Assembly (NCBI GenBank): GCA_963743285.1
Contig: CAVUPF010000008.1
Location: forward strand, 62,001 to 126,000
DNA from: CAVUPF01 sp963743285
GTDB lineage: Bacteria; Actinomycetota; Thermoleophilia; Solirubrobacterales; 70-9
Direction of reading: 5' to 3'
DNA length: 64,000 bases
Of the stretch, positions 18,021 through 26,206 are shown in pieces. Both the position numbers and the translations under genes were made by a program. The notes beneath the pieces were generated by a model that made no database searches, had not been told where the DNA came from, and saw only the letters and a program-made list of their open reading frames with translations. Numbering within the stretch: position 1 is the first letter of the stretch; each line of letters starts with the position of its first letter.

Positions 18021-18431
18021 GTGTTCGAAAGGATCGACCACATAGGTGTCGCCGTCGAGGACATCGAGGCCGGGATCGCGCTCTACGGGCAAAGCTTCGA
18101 GCTGGAGCTCTCCCACCGCGAGACGGTCGCCTCCCAGGGCGTCGAGGCGGTCCTGCTCGACGTCGGCGAGGGGCACGTCGAGCTGCTGGCGCCGCTCGGA
18201 CCCGACACCGCGGTCGGCAGGTTCCTTGCCCGCAAAGGCCCTGGCCTTCACCACGTCGCCTATGCGGTCGAGGACATCGATGCGACCCTGGCCCGGGTCC
18301 TCGCCGCCGGGATCGAGGCGATCGACGCCGAGCCGCGCGCCGGGATTCGCGACAGCCGCGTCGCCTTCCTACATCCGCGCTTTACCGGCGGGGTGCTGAC
18401 CGAGATCGTCGAACCAGCGGGAGGGCATTGA
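18021..18431 (+). CDS. mce: Methylmalonyl-CoA epimerase
   Basis: The 136-residue product is a two-module VOC protein. It has FERIDHIGVAVEDI with the first metal histidine, GHVELLAPLG, GPGLHHVAYAVEDI with the second histidine, and the terminal LTEIVEP glutamate. Mce interconverts (2S)- and (2R)-methylmalonyl-CoA, linking propionyl-CoA carboxylase (beta subunit at 49.7 kb) to the mutase (47.7 kb). GTG 18021 gives the normal family length. The stop overlaps the next start as TGATG. Confidence 0.93.
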   Translation: MFERIDHIGVAVEDIEAGIALYGQSFELELSHRETVASQGVEAVLLDVGEGHVELLAPLGPDTAVGRFLARKGPGLHHVAYAVEDIDATLARVLAAGIEAIDAEPRAGIRDSRVAFLHPRFTGGVLTEIVEPAGGH

Positions 18432-18652
18432 TGGCAGACGCGCAGCGGGTCGAGATCGGTTTCGAGGGCGGCCAGGTGATCTCCGCAAGGCTCACCGACG
18501 CGGACCTGAAGGACCTCCGCAAGCAGCTCGAGAAGGGCGGCTGGCACGATGTCCATACCGAGGACGGGGTCCTCGCCCTCTACCTCGGCAAGATCGCCTT
18601 CCTGCGCATCGAGTCCTCCGATCACCGGGTCGGCTTCAGCCGCCAAGACTGA
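18431..18652 (+). CDS. Small hypothetical protein (73 aa)
   Basis: The product is a compact, charged, soluble protein (starting MADAQRVEIGFEGGQ) with an alternating beta/alpha pattern: a beta hairpin, a helix (TDADLKDLRKQLEK) and a C-terminal beta segment (GVLALYLGKIAFLRIE). I do not recognise a named family. The start overlaps the mce stop, and its own stop overlaps the start of the methyltransferase gene (TGATG), so it is tightly coupled to both. TTG three bases earlier is an alternative start. Confidence 0.75.
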   Translation: MADAQRVEIGFEGGQVISARLTDADLKDLRKQLEKGGWHDVHTEDGVLALYLGKIAFLRIESSDHRVGFSRQD

Positions 18653-19263
18653 TGCGGGCTCGCGCCGTGCTCTGCGCCAGCGGCGCGGCGACGCTCGGCG
18701 CGGCGCTGTGGTGGCGCAAGAACCCTTCGGCCTGTCCTTACGGCCAGCGCTTCTGGGTCCAAGCCCCCCACCCGCTGATCACCCGCGACCGCCTTCGCTT
18801 GGTCCTGCGCCCGCGGCCCGGCGAGCGGCTACTGGAGATCGGACCCGGGGTCGGCTACTACACCCTCGCGCTGGCGAGCTGGGTCGGCACGGCCGGCAAG
18901 GTTGAGATCTTCGACCTCCAGCAGCAGTTCCTCGACCACACCATGCGGCGCGCCGCCGAGCGCGGCCTGCGCAACGTCCTGCCTACCCTGGGCGACGCAA
19001 CGGCCCTCCCCTACGAGGACGCCTCGATCGACGCCGTCGTCCTGACCGCCGTCCTCGGTGAGATCTCCGACCCGAGCGCCACCCTCACCGAGGTCCGCCG
19101 CGTACTCAAGCCCAGCGGCCGCCTCGTGGTGGGCGAGCTGTTCGGCGATCCCCACTTCACCACCCTCGCCGGCCTCAAGCGCCGGTCTGCCGGCGCGGGC
19201 TTCACCATCGAGGAGCGCTCCGGCAACTGGCTCGGTTACTTCGCCCGCCTGGCGAGAGGCTGA
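18652..19263 (+). CDS. Class I SAM-dependent methyltransferase
   Basis: The 203-residue protein has the Rossmann methyltransferase motifs: LLEIGPGVGYYTLALA (motif I, about residue 60), VEIFDLQQQFL (motif II), GDATALPYEDASIDAVVL (motif IV) and RRVLKPSGRLVVGELF (motif V/VI). The N-terminal 20 residues are hydrophobic (VLCASGAATLGAALWW), which suggests membrane association. It resembles UbiE/menG-like small methyltransferases acting on lipidic substrates, but the substrate is unknown. It is the last gene of the DUF1385-mce string. Confidence 0.88.
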   Translation: MRARAVLCASGAATLGAALWWRKNPSACPYGQRFWVQAPHPLITRDRLRLVLRPRPGERLLEIGPGVGYYTLALASWVGTAGKVEIFDLQQQFLDHTMRRAAERGLRNVLPTLGDATALPYEDASIDAVVLTAVLGEISDPSATLTEVRRVLKPSGRLVVGELFGDPHFTTLAGLKRRSAGAGFTIEERSGNWLGYFARLARG

Positions 19264-19557
19264 CGGCTGGGTCGCCCCCAAATGGCGACGCGGGTCCTTA
19301 ACCTTGGAGCGGGTTTGGGGGCTTGAGCTGGCCACCTGGTTGTCTGAGGGGCTCGGCGTCGGTGTCCTGGTGGTGGGCGGGCGATCATCGGCGCCTGCGG
19401 GGCGCTGTTCGAGTCCGCGCCGGCGGCGGCCGGGTCGAGGTCGATTTCCTCTCGGGCCGAAGCGGCGCCTTGCAGGAGCGAGTCGTCGCCTTTGCAGCCG
19501 AGGAGGCGCATTTCGGCTGCGGCCGCCGCGGCCGCTGGTTTGGCCGCTGAGCGGCCC
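19264..19557. other. Intergenic stretch, no gene recognised
   Basis: About 294 bases between the stops of two convergent genes. A 75-codon plus-strand frame (19323-19550) exists, but it has no recognisable domain and its Trp/Arg/Gly-rich composition does not look coding. Possible gene remnant; nothing else stands out. Confidence 0.4.
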
Positions 19558-20529
19558 TCAACGGTCCCTGCCGAGGGCGCTCCAGAGGCGCTCCTCGGCC
19601 TCGGCGACGCGGCGGGCGGCGGCGTCGATCTCGCGCCAGAGGGCCGGGTCGGGGTCCTCGCGCTCGCTGGCGGCGCGCAGGGCGCCGGCAAGGTCGGTCC
19701 AGCGGGCCGCCGCCACGGCGGCGAGGGTGGCCTCGGGCCGGTCGGCCTGTTCGAGGAATCGCGAGTACATGAGGCGAAAGGCGCCGCCGCCGGTGCCGCG
19801 GCGCTCGATCACCTGGTAGCCGAAGCGCGCGCACCAGCGCCAGTCCTCGGTGACCTCGGGCCAGGCCCCGGCCTCGGCGGCGAGGCGCTGGACGGCGGGC
19901 AGGCCGGCGAACTCGCCGAAGCTCGGCTCGAGCATCCTCTCGGCGGCCCGCTCGATCGCCGCGGGGATGGCGGCCCGGAGTCGCTCGGGGTCGATCGGGT
20001 CAGAGACGGTGAACATCTGGCCTTGGAGCGGATAGGCGGGGTGGTTGCTGTGGCGGGCCTTGTCGAGGTTCTCGATGCGGGTCACCTGCAGCTCCGCAAA
20101 GCCGGTGTCGGAGAGCTGGGCGACCGCCTCGTCATAGCCGGCGAGAACGACCGCGTGGCCTGGGAAGTGGGCGGAGCTGCCGTAGTGGTCGAGGTAGTAG
20201 AGGTCGGTGAGCAAGAGCACGGGTCGACCGGCGTCGACCTCAGCGCGCGCCGCCTCCCAGGCCGCGCCGTCGCCTGCCTTAAAGGTGCGCATCCGCAGCG
20301 CCGCGCCGGTGAGGTCGCGGAAGCCCTCCTCGAGGCGGGCGGTGCGGCCGTTGAACCAGCGGCTGGGTGAGGCCTGCTCGAGGGCGACGTAGTAAAAGCA
20401 GGCGCCGGCTCCCAGCCCGAAGGCCATCTCCTCGCTGATCCGTACCCCGTGGAAGGCGAGCAGGTTGCGCAGCGCGGTCGAACCGCAGTGCTGGCCGGGC
20501 GTGTGGGTGTAGCCGGGGACCGAGGGCAT
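19558..20529 (-). CDS. BtrH-like cysteine acyltransferase/peptidase family protein (BtrH_N plus DUF4872)
   Basis: The 323-residue product begins with a papain-like BtrH N-terminal motif, GQHCGSTALRNLLAFHG (putative nucleophilic cysteine at about residue 15), and has the partner histidine in HFPGHAVVLAGYD (about 125). The C-terminal half (SDPIDPERLRAAI to the end) is the helical DUF4872-type region. BtrH itself transfers an acyl chain from a carrier protein to an aminoglycoside in butirosin synthesis; most homologues sit outside such clusters and have no known substrate. Here no carrier protein or biosynthetic cluster is adjacent. The gene is divergent from the PAP2 phosphatase with 26 bases between starts. 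Confidence 0.82.
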   Translation of the reverse strand: MPSVPGYTHTPGQHCGSTALRNLLAFHGVRISEEMAFGLGAGACFYYVALEQASPSRWFNGRTARLEEGFRDLTGAALRMRTFKAGDGAAWEAARAEVDAGRPVLLLTDLYYLDHYGSSAHFPGHAVVLAGYDEAVAQLSDTGFAELQVTRIENLDKARHSNHPAYPLQGQMFTVSDPIDPERLRAAIPAAIERAAERMLEPSFGEFAGLPAVQRLAAEAGAWPEVTEDWRWCARFGYQVIERRGTGGGAFRLMYSRFLEQADRPEATLAAVAAARWTDLAGALRAASEREDPDPALWREIDAAARRVAEAEERLWSALGRDR

Positions 20530-20555
20530 CGAGGGCGGATTATCCTGCGCCGCCG

Positions 20556-21050
20556 ATGCGCGACTTCGACCTATCGCTGCTGCAGGTGATGCGGACGCGC
20601 TGGCACACGCCGGCGATCGAGGGCGCCGCGAAGGCGCTCGGGAGGGCCGGCAACAACGGGGCGATCTGGCTCGGCCTCGGCATCGCGCTCGCCGTCCTTG
20701 ACCCCTCCGATCGCGAAGCGTGGTTGATCTGTGCGGCGCTGGGGCCGCTGGCGATCGGGCTTAACTACGTTGTGAAGCTGATCGTGAGGCGGCCGCGGCC
20801 GGTGCTGGATGGGCTGCCGCCGCTCGGCGGCGCCCCGAGTTCGCTCAGCTTCCCCTCCGCCCACGCGACCTCCTCCTTTGCCGTCGCGACCGCGATGACC
20901 CGGGTCGAGCCGCTCGCCGCGCTCACCCTCGCCCTCGCCGCGGCGCTCTCGCTCGGGCGCCCCTATCTCGGCGTGCATTACCCCTCCGACGTCGCGGCCG
21001 GCATCCTGCTCGGCGTCGCCCTTGGTCTGATCGTGCCGCTCTCGCTATGA
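20556..21050 (+). CDS. PAP2-family phosphatase (membrane)
   Basis: The 164-residue protein has the three PAP2 signature segments: KLIVRRPRP, SFPSAHATSSF and GRPYLGVHYPSDV with the catalytic histidines. They lie among four to five membrane helices. Such enzymes dephosphorylate lipid phosphates, including undecaprenyl diphosphate or phosphatidate. It is shorter than the usual 200-230 residues because the N-terminal membrane segments are reduced. The stop overlaps the ychF start (ATGA). Confidence 0.92.
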   Translation: MRDFDLSLLQVMRTRWHTPAIEGAAKALGRAGNNGAIWLGLGIALAVLDPSDREAWLICAALGPLAIGLNYVVKLIVRRPRPVLDGLPPLGGAPSSLSFPSAHATSSFAVATAMTRVEPLAALTLALAAALSLGRPYLGVHYPSDVAAGILLGVALGLIVPLSL

Positions 21051-22120
21051 AGGTTGGGATCGTCGGACTGCCGAACGCCGGCAAGTCCACGCTCTTTAAC
21101 GCCCTGACCAAGGCGGGGGCGCAGACCGGGGACTACCCGTTCACGACGATCGAGCCGAACGTCGCCGTCACGCCGGTGCCCGATGAGCGGCTGCGGCGGG
21201 TCGCTGAGACGGTGCGAAGCTCCGAGCTGGTCCCGGCAACGATCTCCTTCCACGACATCGCCGGACTGGTCAAGGGCGCCTCGGAGGGGGAGGGGCTCGG
21301 CAACCGGTTCCTCGCCTCGATCCGCGAGACCGATGCGATCTGCCACGTCGTGCGCTGCCATGCCGACTCCGGTGTGCCCCACCCGGATGGTCGCGTCGAC
21401 CCGATCGCCGACGTCGAAACAATCGAGACCGAGCTGGTGCTGGCCGACTACGTGCAGGCCGAGCGTCGCCTGGGGCGGCTGAGGAAGCAGGCGCGATCCG
21501 GTGAGGCGGAGGCGATCGCAGAGCTCGGCTGGCTGGAGGCGGTGCGCGAGGCGCTGGGAGCAGGACGGCCGGCACGCTCGGTCGGGGTCCCCGATGCCGC
21601 CCCCGCCGCGGCGCGCCACCTTCAGGCGCTGACCTCCAAGCCGGTCCTCTACGTCGCCAACGTCGATGAGGGCGAGGCCGTGGTGCCGGAGGCGCTCGCC
21701 GCCCACGCCGCCGCGGAGAGCGCCGGAGCGGTCGCGATCAGCGCCCGCATCGAGGCCGAGCTGGCCGAGCTCGACCCGGCTGAAGCGGAGGAGATGCGCG
21801 AGTCCTACGGGGTCGAGGGCTCGGGCCTGGCGCGCCTGGTCCGCTCCGCCTATGAGCTGCTCGAGCTGATCACCTTCTTCACCGCCGGGGAGGGGAACGA
21901 GGCGGTCGCCCGCCCCCTGCGCCGCGGCGCCAGCGCCTGGGAGGCGGCCGGCACGATCCACACCGAGATCCAGGAGGCTTTCGTCAAAGCCGAGGCGATC
22001 GGCTGGGAGGAGCTGGTCAAATGCGGTGGCTACACCCAGGCCCGCGACCGTGGCCTGCTTCGCATCGAGGGCCGCGGCTACGCAGTGCGAGACGGTGACG
22101 TGATCACGATTAAGGTCTGA
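21047..22120 (+). CDS. ychF: Redox-regulated ATPase/GTPase YchF
   Basis: The 357-residue protein is an Obg-family P-loop NTPase. It has G1 GLPNAGKSTLFNAL, G2 DYPFTTIEPNVAV, G3 DIAGLVKGASEGEGLGN, and the diverged G4 YVANVDEG instead of NKxD, which in YchF/Ola1 shifts preference to ATP. A helical hairpin follows G3, and the C-terminal TGS domain (EAFVKAEAIGWEELVKCGG, GYAVRDGDVITIKV) is complete. The protein associates with ribosomes. The ATG overlaps the PAP2 stop. Confidence 0.96.
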   Translation: MKVGIVGLPNAGKSTLFNALTKAGAQTGDYPFTTIEPNVAVTPVPDERLRRVAETVRSSELVPATISFHDIAGLVKGASEGEGLGNRFLASIRETDAICHVVRCHADSGVPHPDGRVDPIADVETIETELVLADYVQAERRLGRLRKQARSGEAEAIAELGWLEAVREALGAGRPARSVGVPDAAPAAARHLQALTSKPVLYVANVDEGEAVVPEALAAHAAAESAGAVAISARIEAELAELDPAEAEEMRESYGVEGSGLARLVRSAYELLELITFFTAGEGNEAVARPLRRGASAWEAAGTIHTEIQEAFVKAEAIGWEELVKCGGYTQARDRGLLRIEGRGYAVRDGDVITIKV

Positions 22121-22126
22121 GCCAGC

Positions 22127-23116
22127 ATGGATGAAGCCGCGCGCTTCCCCGCTGTGCCGAGTCAGGCCGGCCACTACGAGAGCTTCTACGTCAAGGCCTG
22201 CCGGCCGGGGGGCGGGCAGGGGATCTGGATCCGCCACACCGTCCACAAGCGCCCCGGCAAAGAGCCCAGCGCCTCGATCTGGTTTGTCTTCTTCGACCGC
22301 GACGCAGGGCGGCCGCGCGCGACCAAGGTGACGGTGGCGGGCACCGAGCTCTCGGTGCCCGCCGGGGGCTGGGTCCGGGTGAAGGGGGCAGAGATCGGCC
22401 CGGGGTGGGCCCGGGGCGGGCTCGAGACCGAGGCGCTGAAGGCCTCCTGGGACCTCACCTTCGACGGTGAGGCCAAGCCCTGCCGCTACCTGCCTGCCGA
22501 CTGGCTCTATGCGGCTCCGCTGCCCCGCACCAAGTTCATCGCCCCCTACCCCAGCGCCCGCTTCGACGGTCATCTGGCCCTCGACGGCGCCTCGATCGAG
22601 CTCACCGGCTGGCCGGGGATGGTCGGCCACAACTGGGGCACCGAGCACGCCGAGCGCTGGGTCTGGCTGGAGGGCAGCGGATTTGAGGGCTCCCCCGAAA
22701 CCTACTTCGACGCCGGCGCGGCCCGCGTCGCGCTCGGGCGCTGGAAGACCCCCTGGGTTCCCTCGGGGATGCTGGTCCTCGACGGCGAAGCCCACCGCCT
22801 CGGCGGCCTCGGCCAGATCCGCTCCGCCTCGATCAGGGAGTCATCGAGCGCCTGCGAGTTCACCCTGCCCGGCAAGGACATCGTCCTGCGCGGCAGGGTC
22901 TTCGCCCCCGCCAAGGACTTCGTCGGTTGGGTCTACGCCGACCCCAAGGGCCCCGAGCACAACACGATCAATTGCTCAGTCGCCGACCTGGAGCTGACGA
23001 TCGAACGCCCCGCGCTCCCAGCCCGCCGGCTCAGCCTCAGCGCCGGCGCCGCCTATGAGCTGGGCATGCGGGAGACCGACCACGGAGTCCCGATCCAGCC
23101 CTACTCCGACGGCTGA
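22127..23116 (+). CDS. CrtC/AttH-like lipocalin-fold protein
   Basis: The 329-residue product is beta-rich and contains GWPGMVGHNWGTEHAERWVWLEG (about residues 164-186), the pattern of the CrtC/AttH/tocopherol-cyclase-like two-lipocalin family, plus an N-terminal ESFYVKAC segment. Family members hydrate or cyclise isoprenoid lipids or have unknown roles. No carotenoid genes lie nearby, so the substrate cannot be inferred. It starts six bases after the ychF stop. No signal peptide is visible. The match is by motif only. Confidence 0.65.
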   Translation: MDEAARFPAVPSQAGHYESFYVKACRPGGGQGIWIRHTVHKRPGKEPSASIWFVFFDRDAGRPRATKVTVAGTELSVPAGGWVRVKGAEIGPGWARGGLETEALKASWDLTFDGEAKPCRYLPADWLYAAPLPRTKFIAPYPSARFDGHLALDGASIELTGWPGMVGHNWGTEHAERWVWLEGSGFEGSPETYFDAGAARVALGRWKTPWVPSGMLVLDGEAHRLGGLGQIRSASIRESSSACEFTLPGKDIVLRGRVFAPAKDFVGWVYADPKGPEHNTINCSVADLELTIERPALPARRLSLSAGAAYELGMRETDHGVPIQPYSDG

Positions 23117-23146
23117 GGGGGCGCCGGGCGCTCGCCCCGACCCGCC

Positions 23147-24280
23147 TCACCCCGAGATCGCTCGGAAGCTCATCCAGCTGCTGTAGGCGCCGAGCGCGGC
23201 GGTGAGCTGATCGCCGCGGATCCTGGTCACCCCGCCGCTGCCGTAAAGGAGCGCCCACACGATCCGCGGCGAGACGCCCCGCCGGGTCACGACGATCCGC
23301 TTCAGTTGACCGTTCAGATAGGCGCCGAGCCTGGCGCTGATCTGCGCCCCGCTGAACCGCAGCGTCCAGCTGTGCAGCGGGCAGTAGTAGTCGTAGGGGT
23401 CCGGGACGCCTACCAGGTAGGGGATTGCCGGGCCGAAGAAGACGTTCTGGACGCTCTCGGTGTACCCGCCCGAGCAGGCAGAGTAGAAGGTCTCCGCGAC
23501 TTTGCCCCGATACATCACGACCTGGCCCTGGGTGGAGTCCGCGGCCAGGTCGGTGCGCGGGGTCTCGCTCCCGAGGCCCTTGTAGACCTGGCTGGCGGTG
23601 CTGCTGTAGAGGTCGAAGCCTTGGCCGCCGACCTGGACGCTGAGCGCATAGGAGCGCGAGGCGACTGCCTGGGCGCGCAGCTCGGCCAGCGGCCATGAGG
23701 GCGGCGACTCGTTGGGAATCACCCCCTTCACGTACTGGTTGACGCCCAGCGCGTCGATCAGGTTGAGCCCGCCGCCCCTCCGCGCCAGGACCTCAAGTGC
23801 CCCGCCGTAGGCCCCCAGGCCGGCAACCTTGACGCCGCCAGCGCCCCCGGTCGCCCGCAGCTCGCCGCCGCATTCGGCCAACCGGCGACCGGCGGAGCTC
23901 TGCAGCCTCACGCTCGAGGCGATCGGGTGGGCCTCATAGTTGCGGCTCGGGCGCAGCGCCATGCCGCAGGCGCTGCGCGCGCCGCTGAAGCCGACCTCGC
24001 CGCCGGCTTCCTCGAGCAGCACCCGCACGATCGGGTCCGAGTCAAGCGTGCCGAGCCCGGTGCCCGTGTAGTAATGGCCGAGGATGAAGCGGTAGCCCTT
24101 GCCGTGCTCGGCGTAGCCGTAGGCGCCGTACTGGCTCATCCCGACCCCGTCGCCGAAGCCGTGACCGTGCACGACCCAGGTGACGGCGGCCGCGGCGCTG
24201 GGCGCGCCGCTGAGTCCGCTCAGGGCAAGCGCCACTCCGAGGCAGAGCGGGAGGAGCAGGCGCGGGCCGCGGGGCATCAC
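23147..24280 (-). CDS. Secreted SpoIID/LytB-domain protein
   Basis: The 377-residue protein has a signal peptide (residues 1-32, hydrophobic core LLLPLCLGVALALSGLSG, cleavage near AAAA). It shows the SpoIID/LytB pattern: GHGFGDGVGMSQYGAYGYAEHG, YYTGT, VNQYVKGVIPNESPPSWP, AQAVASRSYAL, and YSACSGGYTESVQNVFFG. SpoIID is a lytic transglycosylase of peptidoglycan; the actinobacterial paralogues are secreted wall proteins of unknown exact role. A GTG (24280) and an ATG (24277) are adjacent possible starts. Confidence 0.9.
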   Translation of the reverse strand: MMPRGPRLLLPLCLGVALALSGLSGAPSAAAAVTWVVHGHGFGDGVGMSQYGAYGYAEHGKGYRFILGHYYTGTGLGTLDSDPIVRVLLEEAGGEVGFSGARSACGMALRPSRNYEAHPIASSVRLQSSAGRRLAECGGELRATGGAGGVKVAGLGAYGGALEVLARRGGGLNLIDALGVNQYVKGVIPNESPPSWPLAELRAQAVASRSYALSVQVGGQGFDLYSSTASQVYKGLGSETPRTDLAADSTQGQVVMYRGKVAETFYSACSGGYTESVQNVFFGPAIPYLVGVPDPYDYYCPLHSWTLRFSGAQISARLGAYLNGQLKRIVVTRRGVSPRIVWALLYGSGGVTRIRGDQLTAALGAYSSWMSFRAISG

Positions 24281-24353
24281 TTCTGCACAGATTCGAGCTG
24301 GGCCGGACGCGGCCTGCTCTAGTCTGGGAGGCGCAACGCGAGAGGAGGACCGG

Positions 24354-25799
24354 ATGGCGACGCAAACTGTGCAGGCGGTCGATCACAAGCTCCTGGTGGC
24401 CGGCGAGTGGGTGGGGGGCGGCGAGTGGGAGGAGGTCCGCAGCCCCTATGACGGCACCGTGGTGGGAAGGGTCGCCCAGGGCGACGCGGCGACGGTCGAC
24501 CGCGCGGTCCGGGCGGCCCGGGCGGCCTTTGAGTCCGAGGACTTCCCCCAGCACGCCCGCGCCGAGACGCTCGAGCGGGCCGCCGAGTTGGTCGGCGAGC
24601 GGATCGAGGACCTGGCGCTGACGATCGCCTCCGAGGCGGGCAAGCCGCTGAAGACCGCCCGCCTTGAGGCGGCGCGCTGCGTCGATACCCTCGTTTTCTC
24701 CGCCGTGGAGGCGCGCAAGCTGACCGGCGGCACCGTGCCGATGGAGGCCTCGGCGCCGGGCGTCGGCAAGCTCGGCGTGATGCTGCGCGTCCCCTACGGC
24801 GTCGTTGGCGCGATCAGTCCCTTCAACTTCCCGCTCAACCTCGTCGCCCACAAGCTCGGCCCGGCGATCGCCGCCGGCAACGCGGTGGTCCTGAAGCCGG
24901 CCGGCCAGACGCCGATCTCGGCGCTGAAGCTGGCCGAGGTCCTGCTCGAAGCCGGGCTGCCGGAGGGCTGGCTGAGCGTCGTCCCCGGCCCCGGCTCGGT
25001 GGTCGGCAACGCGATCGTCGAGCACGAGTTGACCGCGGCGCTCAGCTTCACCGGCTCTGCCCAGGTCGGCTGGGGCATCCGCAGCCGCGTCCCCCACAAG
25101 AAGGTGAATCTGGAGCTGGGCTCCAACGCGCCGCTGATCGTCCACTGCGACGGCGACTGGGAGCTGGCCGCCGACAAGGCGAAGCTGCACGCCTTCTCCC
25201 ACGCCGGGCAAAGCTGCATCTCGATCCAGCGGGTGCTCGTCCACGAGGACGTCGCCGACGCCTTCATCGAGCGGCTGATCGCCAACACCAAAACGCTGCG
25301 GGTCGGCGACCCGCTCGATCCCGCGACCGACGTCGGCCCGCTGATCAGCCCCGCTGATCGCGATCGCGTCAAGGCCTGGGTCGATGAGGCGGTGGTAGGG
25401 GGGGCCGAGCTGCTCACCGGCGGCGAGCTGGTCGACGATGGTCGCTGCCTCGCCCCGACCCTGCTCGGCGCCCCACCGCGCCAGGCCAAGGTCTGGTGTG
25501 AGGAGGTCTTCGGCCCGGTAGCGACGATCGACCGCTACTCGAACTTCGAGCAGGCGCTGGAGATGGCCAACGACTCCCGCTTTGGCCTGCAGGCCGGCGT
25601 CTTCACCCGCGACCTCGGTCGCGGCCTGCAGGCGGCCCGGACCCTCGAGTTCGGCGGCGTCTTGGTCAACGAGGTCCCAACCTTCCGCGCCGATCAGCAG
25701 CCCTACGGCGGGGTCAAGGACTCCGGCAACACCCGCGAGGGCCCCGCCTTCGCGGTGATCGAGCTGACCGAGGAGCGCTTCGTCACGCTGCAGGGCTAG
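24354..25799 (+). CDS. Aldehyde dehydrogenase family protein (lactaldehyde/phosphonoacetaldehyde-type)
   Basis: A 481-residue NAD(P)-dependent ALDH: FNFPLNLVAHKLGPAIAAGNAVVLKPA, FTGSAQVGWGIR, LELGSNAPLIV (base glutamate) and HAGQSCISIQRVLVHE (catalytic cysteine). The LELGSNAP and GQSCISIQ forms are those of the lactaldehyde/phosphonoacetaldehyde subgroup. ATG 24354 is preceded by AGAGGAGG at 24341-24348, a strong Shine-Dalgarno with good spacing; the longer frame overlaps spoIID. With the benzoylformate-decarboxylase-like gene 1.8 kb downstream it might oxidise the aldehyde product, but they are not in one operon. Confidence 0.93.
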   Translation: MATQTVQAVDHKLLVAGEWVGGGEWEEVRSPYDGTVVGRVAQGDAATVDRAVRAARAAFESEDFPQHARAETLERAAELVGERIEDLALTIASEAGKPLKTARLEAARCVDTLVFSAVEARKLTGGTVPMEASAPGVGKLGVMLRVPYGVVGAISPFNFPLNLVAHKLGPAIAAGNAVVLKPAGQTPISALKLAEVLLEAGLPEGWLSVVPGPGSVVGNAIVEHELTAALSFTGSAQVGWGIRSRVPHKKVNLELGSNAPLIVHCDGDWELAADKAKLHAFSHAGQSCISIQRVLVHEDVADAFIERLIANTKTLRVGDPLDPATDVGPLISPADRDRVKAWVDEAVVGGAELLTGGELVDDGRCLAPTLLGAPPRQAKVWCEEVFGPVATIDRYSNFEQALEMANDSRFGLQAGVFTRDLGRGLQAARTLEFGGVLVNEVPTFRADQQPYGGVKDSGNTREGPAFAVIELTEERFVTLQG

Positions 25800-26203
25800 G
25801 GCCGGGCGGGTCGGGTCCAGGCTCGCCCGCGGTCCGCAAGCTCGGCTCCTGATAGAGGCCGAGGACGTTTCCGGCCGGGTCGCGGAACCTTGCGGTCACC
25901 TCGGGCGCGTCGGCGCCGACCGGCTGGACAGCTTCGCCGCCGCCGCCGACGATCGCCTCGATGGTCCGCTCGATGGTTCGTAGACCATCACGTAGATCAG
26001 CAGCCCCGGGTCGCCCTGCGCCCGCGCACCCAGGACCCGCTTACCTCGCCGGCGGTGTCGTCGAAGGCGATCGTGCCGTCGCCACGTCGCCGGATCCGCC
26101 AGCCGAACACCGACTCATAGAAATCCGCGGATCTGGGGATATCGGTGGCAGGGATCTGTAGGTAGCACAGCTTCCCGTTTGCCAGCCTCGGGCCGTCGGC
26201 CAT
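25783..26203 (-). pseudogene. VOC/glyoxalase-family gene with two frame breaks
   Basis: The N-terminal frame (MADGPRLANGKLCYLQIPATD, then ADFYESVFGW) is a clear VOC first module and stops at about 26000. The expected continuation is in other frames: GDPGLLIYVMV in one and TIEAIVGGGGEAVQPVGAD plus TARFRDPAGNVLGLYQEP in a third. Two indels, near 26030 and 25975, therefore break the gene. The 3' end runs a few bases into the aldehyde dehydrogenase on the other strand. Either a recent pseudogene or consensus errors; the residues in each frame are well preserved. Confidence 0.75.
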
Positions 26204-26206
26204 CGT

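Noticed and set aside
19323..19550. 75-codon gene between convergent genes
   Set aside because: No domain, no good ribosome binding site and unusual composition; left as unassigned sequence.
20978..22795. A 605-codon open frame on the minus strand
   Set aside because: It is antisense to ychF and the CrtC/AttH-like gene, has no recognisable domain, and arises from codon bias in GC-rich DNA.
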